NCBI GenBank assembly: GCA_903813345.2
Contig: CAIIXF020000004.1
Location: 16,847,513 to 16,911,512 of the forward strand
Direction: 5' to 3'
Length of the DNA stretch: 64,000 nt
From: Owenia fusiformis
Lineage: Eukaryota; Annelida; Polychaeta; Sabellida; Oweniidae
The position numbers and the translations under genes were made by a program. Numbering within the stretch: position 1 is the first letter of the stretch; every line of letters starts with the position of its first letter. Positions 11,848 to 23,661 of the stretch are shown here, in pieces. The notes below the pieces were generated by a model that saw only the letters and a program-made list of their open reading frames with translations, was not told the DNA's origin and searched no databases.

Positions 11848-12751
11848 GACGTGTCGCAAAAAGGTGGCGCATTTGTTTTTTAAGGGTATCGCGTGAATGT
11901 AACTTTGATTCCCCGGATTATAAGATAATATTCTAATTAAAGTTATATATCATTTTAAAGCTGTTTCGATGAAGATCAACTACACTCCGTTCACATTTTT
12001 TTGCGCGTTCGTTTTTAAAAAAGAGTTTTTTACCAAAACATCTGGCAAATATCCCATGTTGACACGTTACATTTTGAATTATTTTTCGTCTTTAAATGCT
12101 CATAACTCAAACAATATATGACTTTTATACTTATTCTTCGTCTTGATAAAGGTAGATGGAAGTTTTATTTCAAAGGATGAATTTTAGTAAGCGTCCCATA
12201 TTGTGACGTCATAGAGTCTGAAAAATAGAATCTGTTGACAGCGACATTTTTTGCTCATTTTTTGGTACCTTCAACTTTTCAGGTGTACATTAAACAAAAA
12301 ATACGAGATCAATTTTTAATAAATCATACATGATTATTTTGCTCCTAAACTCTAGTTTATTAATAAATAGTTGATTTTGTTCACAAAAGTATGTATTTTC
12401 TGTTGTATGTGGAAAAGTGGAGGACGAAAGGTTTTCAAAATTCATTAAAATAGGGCTAATTTACGCCATTCGCCTATTTTCAAGCACAGCAACACGTATA
12501 TTTATTTCACCTAAAATATCAATTGATTCGTGTTTTATGATGCTCCTAGCCCATTAACAATATATATATGATATCAGAGTTATTCGTCTAAAATGTTTTG
12601 AGATATAGAGGTAAATGTGGAGGACGAAAGGATTTTCATGTGTGTACATTTTTCTCAAAAACGTCACATTCTATCATGTTAAAAGCGAGGATCCTCTGGA
12701 TTACGCCACAAAATGTGTAACAATGCGTGCGCGAGCTTTTTGCGACACGTC
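11848..12751 (+). mobile_element. 0.9-kb TIR element, copy A
   Basis: The ends are GACGTGTCGCAAAAAG and its inverted copy, flanked by ATA on both sides (11845-11847 and 12752-12754), a 3-bp target duplication. A second copy lies in opposite orientation at 39274-40154 and shares internal text such as GGTATCGCGTGAATG and AAAGTGGAGGACGAAAGG. No transposase frame is present, so it is non-autonomous. Confidence 0.8.
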
Positions 12752-13239
12752 ATAACATAAGCAATTTGCATTGATACATCTGAGACAGTCACGAGGTGGT
12801 GTTAATTTCACAGTTTGAAATGCTATATCTTGTTATCCCACTCCATATGTTAATAGGATTTTAAAGACCCAGATAAAGCCACTTGTTGTAGTCGTACACA
12901 ATGATATCAATATTTGATATGGAAAATTTCTTTTGAAGGGACTTTTTGTTCGAAACATTCTCAACTAATTTCGAATGATTTTGTTGTCAGTTGTCAAACA
13001 CATTAAATAAGCAGTAATAATATAAGTCCCATCGATTGCAAGCATATATATATATATATACATGTATACTGATCTATTTTATGTTGGAAAATTATAACAA
13101 TTGTTTGGGGAACGAAAGAGAAATGAACTCACAAACGCAGGAAAGTGGTTCAGAAAAAGAGACAGACACATACATTTAAAAATACAACATTACAATCAGC
13201 GACGGCTTTGCGAATGATGTTGACCCTTGAATTGCCTAT

Positions 13240-14040
13240 GAGCAGAAACGATTTTGAATTTAAATATATTTTTTGACACAAAAGGATGAAACTAAAGATT
13301 GACACTATTAGAAAAAAATGAAACCAGTAAGATAATAGTAAAATAGAATGGTAGATTAGTGAAATTGTCATTTTAAAGTATATCATCTAATTTGTCATGT
13401 TTTGTTAATATTTTGTATGTACAGTTTTCATAGTAGATAAATATAAAGCTTTCTCATGGAGAAAGTTTTCCATGGTTAAAATGAATACTTCAATTCAGAA
13501 ATTATAAATTTATTGTGTTAAATCAATCCTCAAGTGTGGTAATTTTCCAAATATTACACAGTATGTAGATTGTATGATTAACAAGTTCAATGGTGTCATC
13601 ACATGCAATATACTTATTTATAGATTTGTCTTAAGAGTCAGCCCTTACAAATACATTTAACATTGATAATCAAATTATGGTGAAAAGAAAAAGGAAATAA
13701 AAGAATCAAAATAATTTCAACAAAATAATTTCATTGTAGGATGAACCTCAAATGCAATATATGATTTAATAAATGAATGTTGTGGTTGATTCAGAACTCC
13801 TTCAACATTTATCAAGAAGGGAAAATTCATTCATATTAGATGCATATCTTTCATATGACCACACATGTTTTGAACGCTTGGTATCATCTCCAGAACTAAA
13901 TACCGTATCGAATACTACCTACTCTATATGGTATAACCAAGTATGAGAGTACGAGACCACATTTTAGGACTTTCATCAAAATACAAAATACAAAAACTAA
14001 GCCTATATCATTTGATTGAGAATTTATCTTTTGATAAAAA
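13240..14040 (+). mobile_element. diverged, truncated relative of the 2.1-kb element
   Basis: Bases 13270-13380 (AAAAGGATGAAACT, GACACTATTAG) resemble 7290-7345, and 13536-13870 resemble 8551-8890 (shared TCAAGTGTGGT, GTGTCATCACATGCAATA, TTTATCA-GAAGGGAAAATTCATT). The terminal GGATGACACC array and a matching right end are missing. Confidence 0.6.
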
Positions 14041-14085
14041 AGCAAAATTAATGTGTCGCATACGCAAGCAGTGAGTTATGTTCAA

Positions 14086-14117
14086 ACATGGGCTTTCAAT
14101 TAGTTGAAAGCCCATGG
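14086..14117. repeat. 30-bp palindrome identical to MITE ends
   Basis: CATGGGCTTTCAATTAGTTG continues into the reverse complement, so the two ends of the MITE family at 32386-32924 stand almost back to back here. It may be a collapsed internal-deletion derivative or an end-joined footprint. Confidence 0.55.
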
Positions 14118-14708
14118 TTCAAACAAATACAAAAGTATTAACATCAATCATGTATTTAAATAATTTTTAAGACCAATCTTGATACTTTATGGATGGGCTA
14201 ATGGAACCATCTTGGTATCAAATGATGTTCGATTGAAAGAAACTTATTCGCTTTTCCTACCCCAATCGAATGATTTTTGATTTAGAGAATGCCATTCGCT
14301 TTGTCCACCTTTTAATAATGACTGAATGATGAACCTGACCTTATTTGCCTACCTTAATGGCATTGGTGTTTGTTTAGCTCTGTAATTCTACTAGAGAAGA
14401 ATTGACTTTGCTTCCAGGCAGAAAAGAGATAAAAAGAGATGGAGTCATTGCAGCCTCATTCGCCACTTGAGTAGACCAACAGTTGCGTAATATAGACAGG
14501 TGAACAGGGCCGACAATATTTATCTGTGTGAATAATTAAGTGAACTATTGTGTTGCCCTATTCCATGACATTCCAAGAATTGGCAAGAGACTCGAGTAAC
14601 CACTGGATTTATCCTACAAGTCTTGTACTTCATACCTGATACCTATTGTGTGCTGTAAACAGGCAGAGTCATTTAAAACTCAGATCTCTTTCTAACAAGA
14701 AGCTGCCA

Positions 14709-14960
14709 TCAATTATGTAAAGATATATGCAGAGGGTGCGTGGTTATATAATTCATTCGAACATGACTGTATTCACGCCTTCTATAAACTGTAAACAAAG
14801 TCAACATTTCACCCGGGGTATATTCGCGAACAAAATCCCTGGTTATACGTGCAATGTGTGACGTCATAACGGCGGGACGTAGTAATGGCGGTTCATAATG
14901 AATATTAAAGATTACTGATAGACAGTTACTCTGGCATAGCCGAAAAGAGCACACATTCCA
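14709..14960 (-). repeat. dispersed repeat, second copy near 37163-37350
   Basis: GTGTGACGTCATAACGGCGG at 14857 recurs at about 37297, and the surrounding bases can be aligned. Both copies carry an open minus-strand frame with the words RPAVMTSHI and AR/TR. The shared peptide is short and resembles no protein I know, so I treat this as a repeat, not a gene. Confidence 0.5.
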
Positions 14961-15105
14961 ACGTCCATATTGTTCACCAGGAGCCGTCACCGTGAACAAA
15001 AACATTGTGAGGAAAATTATGAAGTATGCATACGTTTTTGTGGTTGATACCACATTTTATCATATATTTAAAGGAATAAGTGAATTAAAATGTACTACAC
15101 CCGCA

Positions 15106-15627
15106 TAGAAATTTCTATACAGGATTTTTATATCTATACATGCATTTTTTTACCATATAGAACTTTCTATATTGGCCATCAAGCAAAATTATTTTTCTGC
15201 GCCGCATAGAAATTTCTATACAACATTTTTATTTATCGATCTTTTCCCTATAGAAATTTCTATACCGGCAACCAAAATTTATATTTACACCTGCATAGAA
15301 ATTTCTATACGAACAATTGTTTTAATTAGAAAGGCATAAAAATTTCTATACGGGGAGAAATGTTTTTCTGGTAACAGAATTAGTATTTTTCGACGGCCTT
15401 CACATAGAAATTTCCATAGAGGTATTCAGTTTTAAATCTTCTGCTTAATCGGTAGAGAAATTTCTATACCGATAACCAAATGTTCATCAATAACAAAATT
15501 TATATTTCCAGCCTCATCCGCATAGAAATTTCTATACGAAAAGTCAACGGAGTCTTTTGTATAGAAATTTCTATCTGAGGATAGTGTATTTGAAAATATA
15601 GTTTGAAGTTACATAGAAAATTCTATA
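15106..15627. repeat. right array of 16-bp palindromes
   Basis: Mirror image of the array at 3076-3625. Eleven copies begin near 15106, 15157, 15204, 15247, 15292, 15333, 15401, 15450, 15521, 15558 and 15612. The outermost variants match across the arms (TATAGAATTTTCTATG at 3076 against CATAGAAAATTCTATA near 15612), and the first spacings counted inward from the outer end also match. Confidence 0.85.
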
Positions 15628-15860
15628 CGATAAGAAGAAACACAATTTTACTAGACATTAACATGAATATGTATTGATAAAATTATTTTACCTTTATCTG
15701 GTTTGATGAAATATTCATATACTCTGTATAAATATTGTAAATTTAATATGATAATAAAACATTGACGGTTGAAATACATGAAATGCACTGCTGTTTTTAC
15801 GTTTTTGGGTTTACAAAAAGGGACTAAACGGTTCATTCTCTTTTTAAATGGTCACGACTT

Positions 15861-16999
15861 ACAGTCAAATATACGTTGTTATTAAATTCAGAAACTTTTA
15901 CGGCCGGAGCGTATTGTCGGATTTTAAACTTGATATTGTTTATTGTATTGTAATCTAGATTCTTTTCCTATTTTTTTTATTTGGGAACGTATATCTTTTG
16001 TTATTATGTATGTATGTATCTTTTATTCCCGATTTCAAATCTCAGATCGGATTTACTCTTTATAAAGTTCAAAAGACGAGAGCGTTCGTTTAAATAAATA
16101 ATTGAATAACGCAAACCACGTTCTAAAGTTTTTATTCAGAATCATATTTTATATTCAGTACTTAATTTATTTATTAGTTACAGTGAAAAACGGGCACATA
16201 CAGGTTTGTTGCAAGACCATTTCTGCCAAGGACCGTATTTTGAATTTATAATGGGGAAATTTCTCGAACTTGAAAATGAAAGGTATGTTCTTATACCTGT
16301 ATTCTATTCTTTGATTGTGTATGAAGTTGCGCTGCACGCCAAACGTTAATATTGTTAAAACATTTAAAATAAAACTTTATTCCTTTCAATTTACATAAAA
16401 ATGAAACAGATTAAATTCGAATTCCAGTCACACCAGCCACTGATCAAAGGAAGTACAAATATCTATATTAATCAAATGTCTGAGAATTTGATAACTGTCT
16501 GGGATCCAGTGTTAATTTTATTGAATCAAGAAAAGTATAAAGATGAGTTTTAAACTTTTAGAAGGAAAAGCCAAATATGCATTGTAAACCTAAAAATAAT
16601 TGATTAAAGTGTCACTTGTGAACTACACATTTCATAACATTTATATTAATAAAACGAATAAAGCACACTTAATGAGGTCGTATCGGCGCTAAACGGCCCT
16701 CGCAATAAAAACGCATCGAAGTAGGGAATGCTTGGTAAATTCTTCCGAGACAGACTTTTGCTATTCCAAAATTGAAATATGCCAAATTCCTATGAAATAA
16801 TCAAATTACCACGCGATCTTTTTCCCTGGGTTTTACTCTATTTCAAATTTACTAGAAACATGTTTATTTGAGTTTGTAATGATTGCGTTTGCGTTTGCTA
16901 TTTTAAGTTTTGGGTTGGAACTGGAAGCAATGAGTATGTCGGCCTTTCTTTATACTAAACTAGTCAAATTTAAAGACAACTTTGAGAGATATACCCCAG
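15861..16999. other. intergenic, nothing recognised
   Basis: AT-rich, no credible reading frame, RNA or repeat array visible. Confidence 0.5.
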
Positions 17000-17187
17000 A
17001 CCCGTAGCCAGGATTTGCCAATGGGGGTTCACTTTTTGATAAATTCCAGGGGGGGTTCACTTGTGACAATTTTGGTCCAAAAATGGCCAAAATCACTTAA
17101 AAATGCTCAGAAAACTGCAAAATTTTGAGAAAATTTTTGGCCAGGGGGGTCGCCCGAACCCATCGAACCCCCCTCGCTACGGGCCTG
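17000..17187. mobile_element. 188-bp hAT-like MITE (CCCGTAGCC family)
   Basis: CCCGTAGCCAGG on the left and GCTACGGGCCTG on the right form short inverted ends with G/C-rich inner flanks. TACCCCAG stands on both sides (16992-16999 and 17188-17195), an 8-bp direct repeat, although its CAG may belong to the TIR. Related fragments occur at about 17526-17562 and 18325-18475. Eight-bp duplications and CAG ends fit hAT elements. Confidence 0.7.
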
Positions 17188-17525
17188 TACCCCAGTGAAA
17201 AATAAGTTTTACGCGTTCACCTAAAGAACGTGTAGCTTAACCTCTCTATTGTTTATTACAGGTGGCGGCGATCGTGACAATTTCGAAGGCAAAAAGCTCT
17301 ATATTAGCAATATTGAAATAGATTTATTGTTTTTGCATGTTTCATAATATAAGGTTATATATAGTTACAGTTTATAGCATGCTCTTTTTATTAATTTTAA
17401 TATAAAGATGTTGCACTGCTGCCGCTGCAGATGTTTATTTCTTATGATTATTTAGCAAATATTTCACTCTATCGTGGTGAATACTTGTACATCTTTCAAA
17501 AGTGATACCACATGTACTAGTATTC

Positions 17526-17562
17526 CACGAATCCCCCCTGGCAAATCCTGGCTACGGGCCTA
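17526..17562 (-). repeat. fragment of the CCCGTAGCC MITE
   Basis: CCCCCCTGGCAAATCCTGGC runs into TACGGGCCT, the inverted match of the left end at 17001-17020. Only the terminal part is present. Confidence 0.6.
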
Positions 17563-18324
17563 AGATAAATAAAATAAACGAAATATTTGTTTTATTATAT
17601 GACTGTCCAGCTTACATTCTCAATAATACTAAATATATAAAATTATGATATAAATGAATGTCAGTGATGGAACTAAATGGGGGGGGGATGAGATTCAGGC
17701 CCATAGTCAGTTTTGCTACATTTTGAGCAGTGAACATGTGCTTTTGGGCGAAAGTTTTCATTAGTTTTCATTGTTAAATGTGACCCTTGGAATTTTTCAA
17801 AAAGATTTAGTTTCAGTGTGTTCAATGCTGAATGTTGATATTCATTTTGGAATACCACTACGACTGGTCACTGCCCTATGGCCCGCTATTGCCCAAGTCA
17901 TATAGTAAAATATAAGACTTCTAAACTAGAAGTTATACACTTAGAACAAGGTGGTTATTGTGGCTGTCTTGTTCTGCTTTTAGGGATTGCTTCACATGAT
18001 GGATTTGATACATACACTTGTATTATAATCGGAAACAAACGTTTTATATTTGTCAAAACAATAAGTATAATTAAAATAACAAACAAAAGATTATTCATTA
18101 ATCCATCAATTTCCCTGTTCAGCGGATGTTTGGCTACTTTAATTATGAGAAAGTCTAAAAGCACAGGACTCTGATTACAGCAGAAGTCGTCTAGGACTCT
18201 GATTATAGAAAATATCGTCTCAGCCTTTTATTACAGAGATCGTCTTGGTTTTCACCTTCAGACCCACCTTGTGGATTGGGTGTATTATGAGCTTTCGAGA
18301 AATCAATGACAATATTTGCCATTT

Positions 18325-18475
18325 CAGGCCCGTAGCCATTTTCCAGTGATTGGGGCAGGGGGTCCACATTAAACAACATTGGTCATCACTTAAGTTAAAA
18401 GAGCTCAGAATCATGAAAAACTGCACGATTTTAAATAAACTTTGGAGAAAGGCGATGATTGAACCCCCTCCCCCT
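18325..18475 (+). repeat. diverged copy of the CCCGTAGCC MITE
   Basis: It begins CAGGCCCGTAGCC, has the GGGG-rich segment and the AAAACTGCACGATTTT stretch like 17110-17130, and ends near CCCCCTCCCCC. The right terminus is degraded. Confidence 0.55.
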
Positions 18476-19581
18476 TCAAATGCAGTGGAGGTCAATTGCA
18501 ATTATATTCGAGGGTTGCCATTTGAATGAAAGAAAAGCATAAATTAAATATTAAAACTTCCCACACTTTCACGTTTTTGCCTCTCTATGTTTGAATTTTT
18601 ATTTTCTAATCCTTCAGGAAAAAAACTAAATATATAAGGATATGTGACTTGATCTAGCGTATACCCCCAAAGGTCTCAAAAGTTTATAATTATTTTTGAA
18701 AAACCTCTCCCATAGAAAGAATACCGGAGGAGGTGGAAATGGCTTCGAAACCCTAAAATTTAATGTTACCAGAGACTTCAAAGCCCTTCAAAGTACACGC
18801 ACGTTTGCGTATATGGATTGAATACTTCATGTGGCAAAAGTTCTAAACTAACTATCAAAACAAAACAAAGCATGCAATTCTATTGGCGATCCTACCAGGC
18901 ACACATGCACTCTTCGGGAGCGTTACCATTTCTACACTTAAATCAATTATCAGCAAACTTTATTAAATTAAAATCAATTATAGGCTATATGGCTATATAG
19001 GCTATAGGCTATATTCCTTGTAGGCTAGTCCTAACTCTGTTAAAAATTATTATAAATAAAACACAGAGATAAAACCAAAAGTAGCTTTGAAAAGTATATC
19101 AAAATGAAAAATAGATGGATTAATAAATATTCCAAACATATAAAATAACAATTAACATAACTGGAAAAAATATTCATGCCTTATAATCAGCCATCTCAAT
19201 GCAGATAATATCTGAAAATCCGTCTAATCAAGTAACAATAACAAAAACAATTAACAGATTCGTGCCAATTAATTAATTATCGGACTATGGATTTTTCATA
19301 GTTTATGCTTTCTTCAAGCAACTGCGTACCCCTCTCTCGTCAGTAAACATAGGTCAAAAGAAATCATCATGAGATTTTGACATTGTACTTGAGGCAATTT
19401 TCATGAACTATAAAATGAAGACCGCCGTGTTTAATTGTTGAACACTCATTTAACCTGCGATATATATAGTGTTGTAACCAATTTCAATGGGAACCCGCAA
19501 AACAGAATACAAATAGCCTATATTATACAATATATTAAGAACGGAATGACAAAGTATGAAAAAGATTTCCCAGATTTCCCC

Positions 19582-20246
19582 TGTCATTCTTATTTCCAGT
19601 ATCGGGAGATTTAACCAGTAAAATGTTCCGATCGTCACAACATCCGATGGACCGAGAGGTTTCACAGGTTTATACATGCAGCACAAGGAGGATTGGCTCC
19701 CAGAGTGCACCATCGATATTCTGTCCCATATATGGGTATGTCGTAATACAAAATTCGAATTCAAACAGCCGCCATTTTGTTCACTTCAACATTTAAATCG
19801 TGAATTTTGGTCTTATTTCCAAACGAAAAATTCCAAAACTCACAAGAAACGATCGAGATATTGGTTCGAATCTTTTGAACTGTTTATTTTGAATTTATAG
19901 TCGGTTTTAATTTCAGAAAATAACGACATTTCGACGTTTTCATTGTTGGAAAATATCGAGTTTCGATCCTGGGAGCCAATCCTCCTTGCAGGCAGCACTT
20001 ATTATTGGAAGGATATATGGAATGTACATGCATACTGCGCTGAATATACATGTACAGTATGCATGTATGAATCCGTGAAATCTCTCGGTGTATCGAATGT
20101 TGCGACGATCAGAACATTCACTGGTTTAATCTCCCGACACCATTGTGTGATCCACAGCAAGTTTTATCCTTTGGAATACCAAAGGGTTAGATAAAGTGAG
20201 ACTCCGATAGATCAGAATGTCCCGACACGGGAATCAGAATGACAGA
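19582..20246. repeat. large foldback carrying a second MITE in its loop
   Basis: The left arm (about 19582-19680, with TCGGGAGATTTAACCAGT and ATGTTCCGATCGTC) matches the right arm (about 20058-20140) in inverted order. A further partial match to TGTCATTC...GTCGGGA lies at 20214-20246. The MITE at 19684-19988 sits between the arms. Short reading frames across it are by-products. Confidence 0.65.
19684..19988 (+). mobile_element. 305-bp MITE, copy A
   Basis: CAAGGAGGATTGGCTCCCAG is inverted exactly at 19969-19988. A copy in opposite orientation lies at 34630-34929, sharing ATTTTGTATTACGACAT, GCCGCCATTTTGTTCACTTC and GACTATAAATTCAAAATAAA in reverse complement. No coding capacity. The flanking bases do not give a clear target duplication here. 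Confidence 0.75.
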
Positions 20247-23200
20247 ACAAATATAATTTTGAATACCATGGCAAGAGACTAAATCTATGAATGGGAGGTA
20301 GGGAATCGCACAATTCTGTAATTCCAATGCTGCCCTTGTGTTTTATCAACGTTATACAATGAACGATGCAAACAAAACAGATCGTAATAAATCTTAATCT
20401 AATTCTAATTCCTACATGAAATCTCACCACCAAAGACTGGTGACATTTGAAAGACTTTATCTAATTCGTGTAATTCAAAAAAAACAAATCAAATCAAAAT
20501 TAAAACATGCAAACATGTATATCTGCTTATGGAGGAATATCCGAGAAAATGTACATGTGTGACGCTGGTTTTCAGTCCCGGGTTTTCAGTCCTACATCGC
20601 CGCTTAATACCTGAAAAGCAACTAACTTATCTGCTTATTATAAGTTATCAAATAATTTAACAATGAATCAGAAACACAATGCATGCCAAACATTTATCTA
20701 TATTATATTAGGGTTATTATTTTGTATTTTGCACTTGTATCGAGCAGCTGTGTAGGCAAGATTCACAAACTATATCTCCTTGTGCTATAACTTGAAGAAC
20801 GCCACTGACGGGTCTGTGCCCTTTAGGATGGGCCGTAATGTTCTTGTTGGTATCTTACCCACGGGAACCTACAAAACAGAAAACATATAATTACATTGTG
20901 AAGAGGAAGACTTGTCTATATAAAACTCCCTGGAATAAGATACAAGCAGTATAAACATCCATATTTGCAAAAAGTTACGATAAACCACTGTCAGTTAGTA
21001 GTTGTAGTATCATATGCGTATAGCTTTTCGAAAAGTTGATAAAACGCAAAATATGATTGGAATATTTGCTGGGATCGATGATCTGATAGAAATTGAGGGA
21101 AAGCGTTGAATCATAATTGAATGTTAGAGCAAAACAATAATAATTGCAATTTATGTTTATCATTACAATTATTCCCTGAAATCAAGAATAAAATGTAACT
21201 TTCTTTAGATACATGTATCTGTCGCATTTGCTTTTCCTGAAAGGCTAGTTCCGGGGGATAGTTTAGTCAAATTGACGAATTTCTAAAATGACAAATCATA
21301 ATACTGCGAGTATCTTTTGATTCTTTTCCACAGAGGTAGGCTAATATCCGATCTAATATCGTACTTCAATATTTTTGTTTTTACGAAATGGGAACAAGAT
21401 CGTTCATGTAAACATTTGTCCTCATTGTGATTTGCCCGTCTGAAAGATTATTTTATAAATTATGGTACAGAATGCTCTATAAAAGGATTTCTACATTTTT
21501 AAAACGGCAATAATAGTTATTATTGAAAAAAAACTAGTTCTAAGTATACTTATTTATTGAATTGTTTCAAGAATATAACTTAATAGTGGACACAATTTTT
21601 ACCCGCTCAAAACATAGTCTAACTCTCAAGAAATATTATTATGAGTTTATCGATGTTTTCTTGGATCCTCCGATGTACAGGTAAGTTGCACAATGCATTG
21701 ATGTACACTGTGCCGACGGAAATGCCGTCCCGATGACTTTGCCGATCGGCAGAACTATCCCGATGGCGATGCCTATCGGAGTGTTTCCAAAAAAGAAAAC
21801 ACCGTGGATAAATACAATTTGAATTCAGTTACATGTTGTTTGTGTGTATTATGGCTTTTTCAACTGATAAACTTACTACCAATTTATTCATTTAAAGTAT
21901 CGAGCATATTAATGAACCAATGGTTAATTACGACCGCATACAGTATAATGGATATAAAAACATCCAGTTCAATTACAATCTAAACAAACTTGCTTTCATT
22001 TCGTGCTCACTGTGAATTCTACCGCTAAGCATATGTACAGTGCATACATGTATAAATTACAATCTGATAACTACATCGGTCGTATAGCGCATGCTAAGCG
22101 CTAGCTAAGCAGTAGAATCGCTGTCGCTGTGAGCACGAAGAGCGCTCGTCGCACAGACGAAGAGCGGGCGTGCAGCGGTTGCGATTCACGCGTAGAGCAG
22201 CCGGCATCTCGACGGCATGGCATGGTGTGAGCTTTGAAAATACTTGTACTGTATCTTTAAATAAGTAACATCTCAATTTATCGTAGTGTCATTCTCTGTC
22301 CGCAAGCTCTTAATTCTTGCAACCAGATTATGGATGATCTTCAACAGTGACCATGCCTTCCTCTTTACAATACTACCTATAGATTCTTTATGTAGATACA
22401 TGTATAACACCTTACCCATGCACTAAATGAGTCCATGTAAGTCTCTGACAGTGTCCTCTTACTTATTCTTGAAAGAAAATAAAATCTAATGGTATTCCCT
22501 AATGTATCTGTTAATGTCACACTATGCATCAGCCACATTAACCTCATCTGACAATTTGATTTTGGTGTGTCTCATAACATGTAATGTCAATTGGCCCATT
22601 CTGTCCTACAATGCTATTGTGATTTGTTGTGATGTTATAGTGAGCACATATTTGTTTAGCAACAAACAACGAGTAACAATACCAAACTTTTTTTGAAAAA
22701 AATGCATGATTTCCGTTAGTCCAACAACATTAGACCTAGCCCGGGCCTCGTTTCTTATCTGACATGTGTTATGGCCCGGCTAGGTCTAACCCCCATGACC
22801 ATTTTGCCTTTGATGCGTTAATTTAATCGTTCAGCAGGTTTCGACAAGCGGAACAAATTGAACCCTGAAAACATGGCAATATTACACAAAGAATGTGATT
22901 CAAGCATGCATACATACACTGTACCTTATAAACACATACACCCCGTCCCGTATCCCCCTTAGACCCTATTGATGCATAATTACGAAAATATTGGAGACAG
23001 GTTTGGAATATGACGAAAATGTCGGTCAGTTTCCGTAACATCGAAATTGCAAATCGTTTCAGGAATTAACCGTCATCACGGCACTGCATTAACGAACAGT
23101 TGGTTTGCAATTAATAACTATTTTGCGTGTATATACGCGCTATATAAATTAATCAAAGATACCTGTTATCCTCAAAATTGATCTTCTTATCCCGAGTAAT

Positions 23201-23290
23201 CGCGATAATAATTATCAATCTATTTGTCCCGGCAACCAAGAGATGAAACCCAAAAAAATCTAGAGACGTTTTTTTGTGATCTAAAGTGTG
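20247..23290. other. intergenic with two small hairpins
   Basis: No gene supported. An imperfect inverted repeat pairs 22009-22040 with about 22100-22142 (CGTGCTCACTGTGAATTCTAC against GTAGAATCGCTGTCGCTGTG). A tight hairpin at 22730-22789 has TTAGACCTAGCCCGGGC ends. Both look like remains of foldback elements. Confidence 0.5.
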
Positions 23291-23661
23291 ACTAAGGCAA
23301 AGACGTGGAGGAAAAAACAAAACGAATACAATATGAACAATTACAGAAAAGATTGGTAAACTTTAATTGGTGATACACGCAGTGAAACAAGCAGTAAACA
23401 ACATTTGAGCTAGAGATCGAACTTTGTTGACATTTAAACCGGAAGTGGGATTGTTCGTCAACATCCGGTTCAAACTTTTCACGAAATTTGTCAAGTTTCA
23501 ATGTCGAATCCTCAAGAAACTCAATCTCAAACGAAACTGGACCTATTTGTGATTAAAGGAAAAAGGAATAGAGAGGAAGACGAGTTTTGTGACGCCCTGG
23601 AAGCAATTAAACCAAGAGAGAAGAGAGATAAAATGGCAGCCATGACGACAGACGATTTCTT

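Larger units (their letters stand above)
2843..15860. mobile_element. candidate 13-kb TIR element with paired palindrome arrays
   Basis: Bases 2843 to about 3660 recur as an inverted copy at about 15065-15860. The outer ends read AAGTCGTGACCATTTAAAAA on the left and its reverse complement on the right. Where homology stops, the flank is ACAG on both sides (2839-2842 and 15861-15864), consistent with a 4-bp target duplication. Each ~0.8-kb arm carries 11 copies of a 16-bp palindrome. The interior has no transposase-like reading frame and contains younger insertions, so if this is one element it is non-autonomous or dead. Superfamilies with 4-bp duplications include Sola1, Chapaev, Ginger and Academ; I cannot choose. 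The alternative is two separate solo copies in opposite orientation. Confidence 0.55.

Noticed and set aside
14709-15053. Minus-strand 114-codon frame with a hydrophobic start
   Set aside because: Its best-conserved part is shared with the repeat at 37163-37350, so it is dispersed repeat sequence.
22094-22276. GC-rich RNA-gene-like hairpin region
   Set aside because: The pairing is imperfect and matches a foldback-element remnant better than any tRNA or rRNA.
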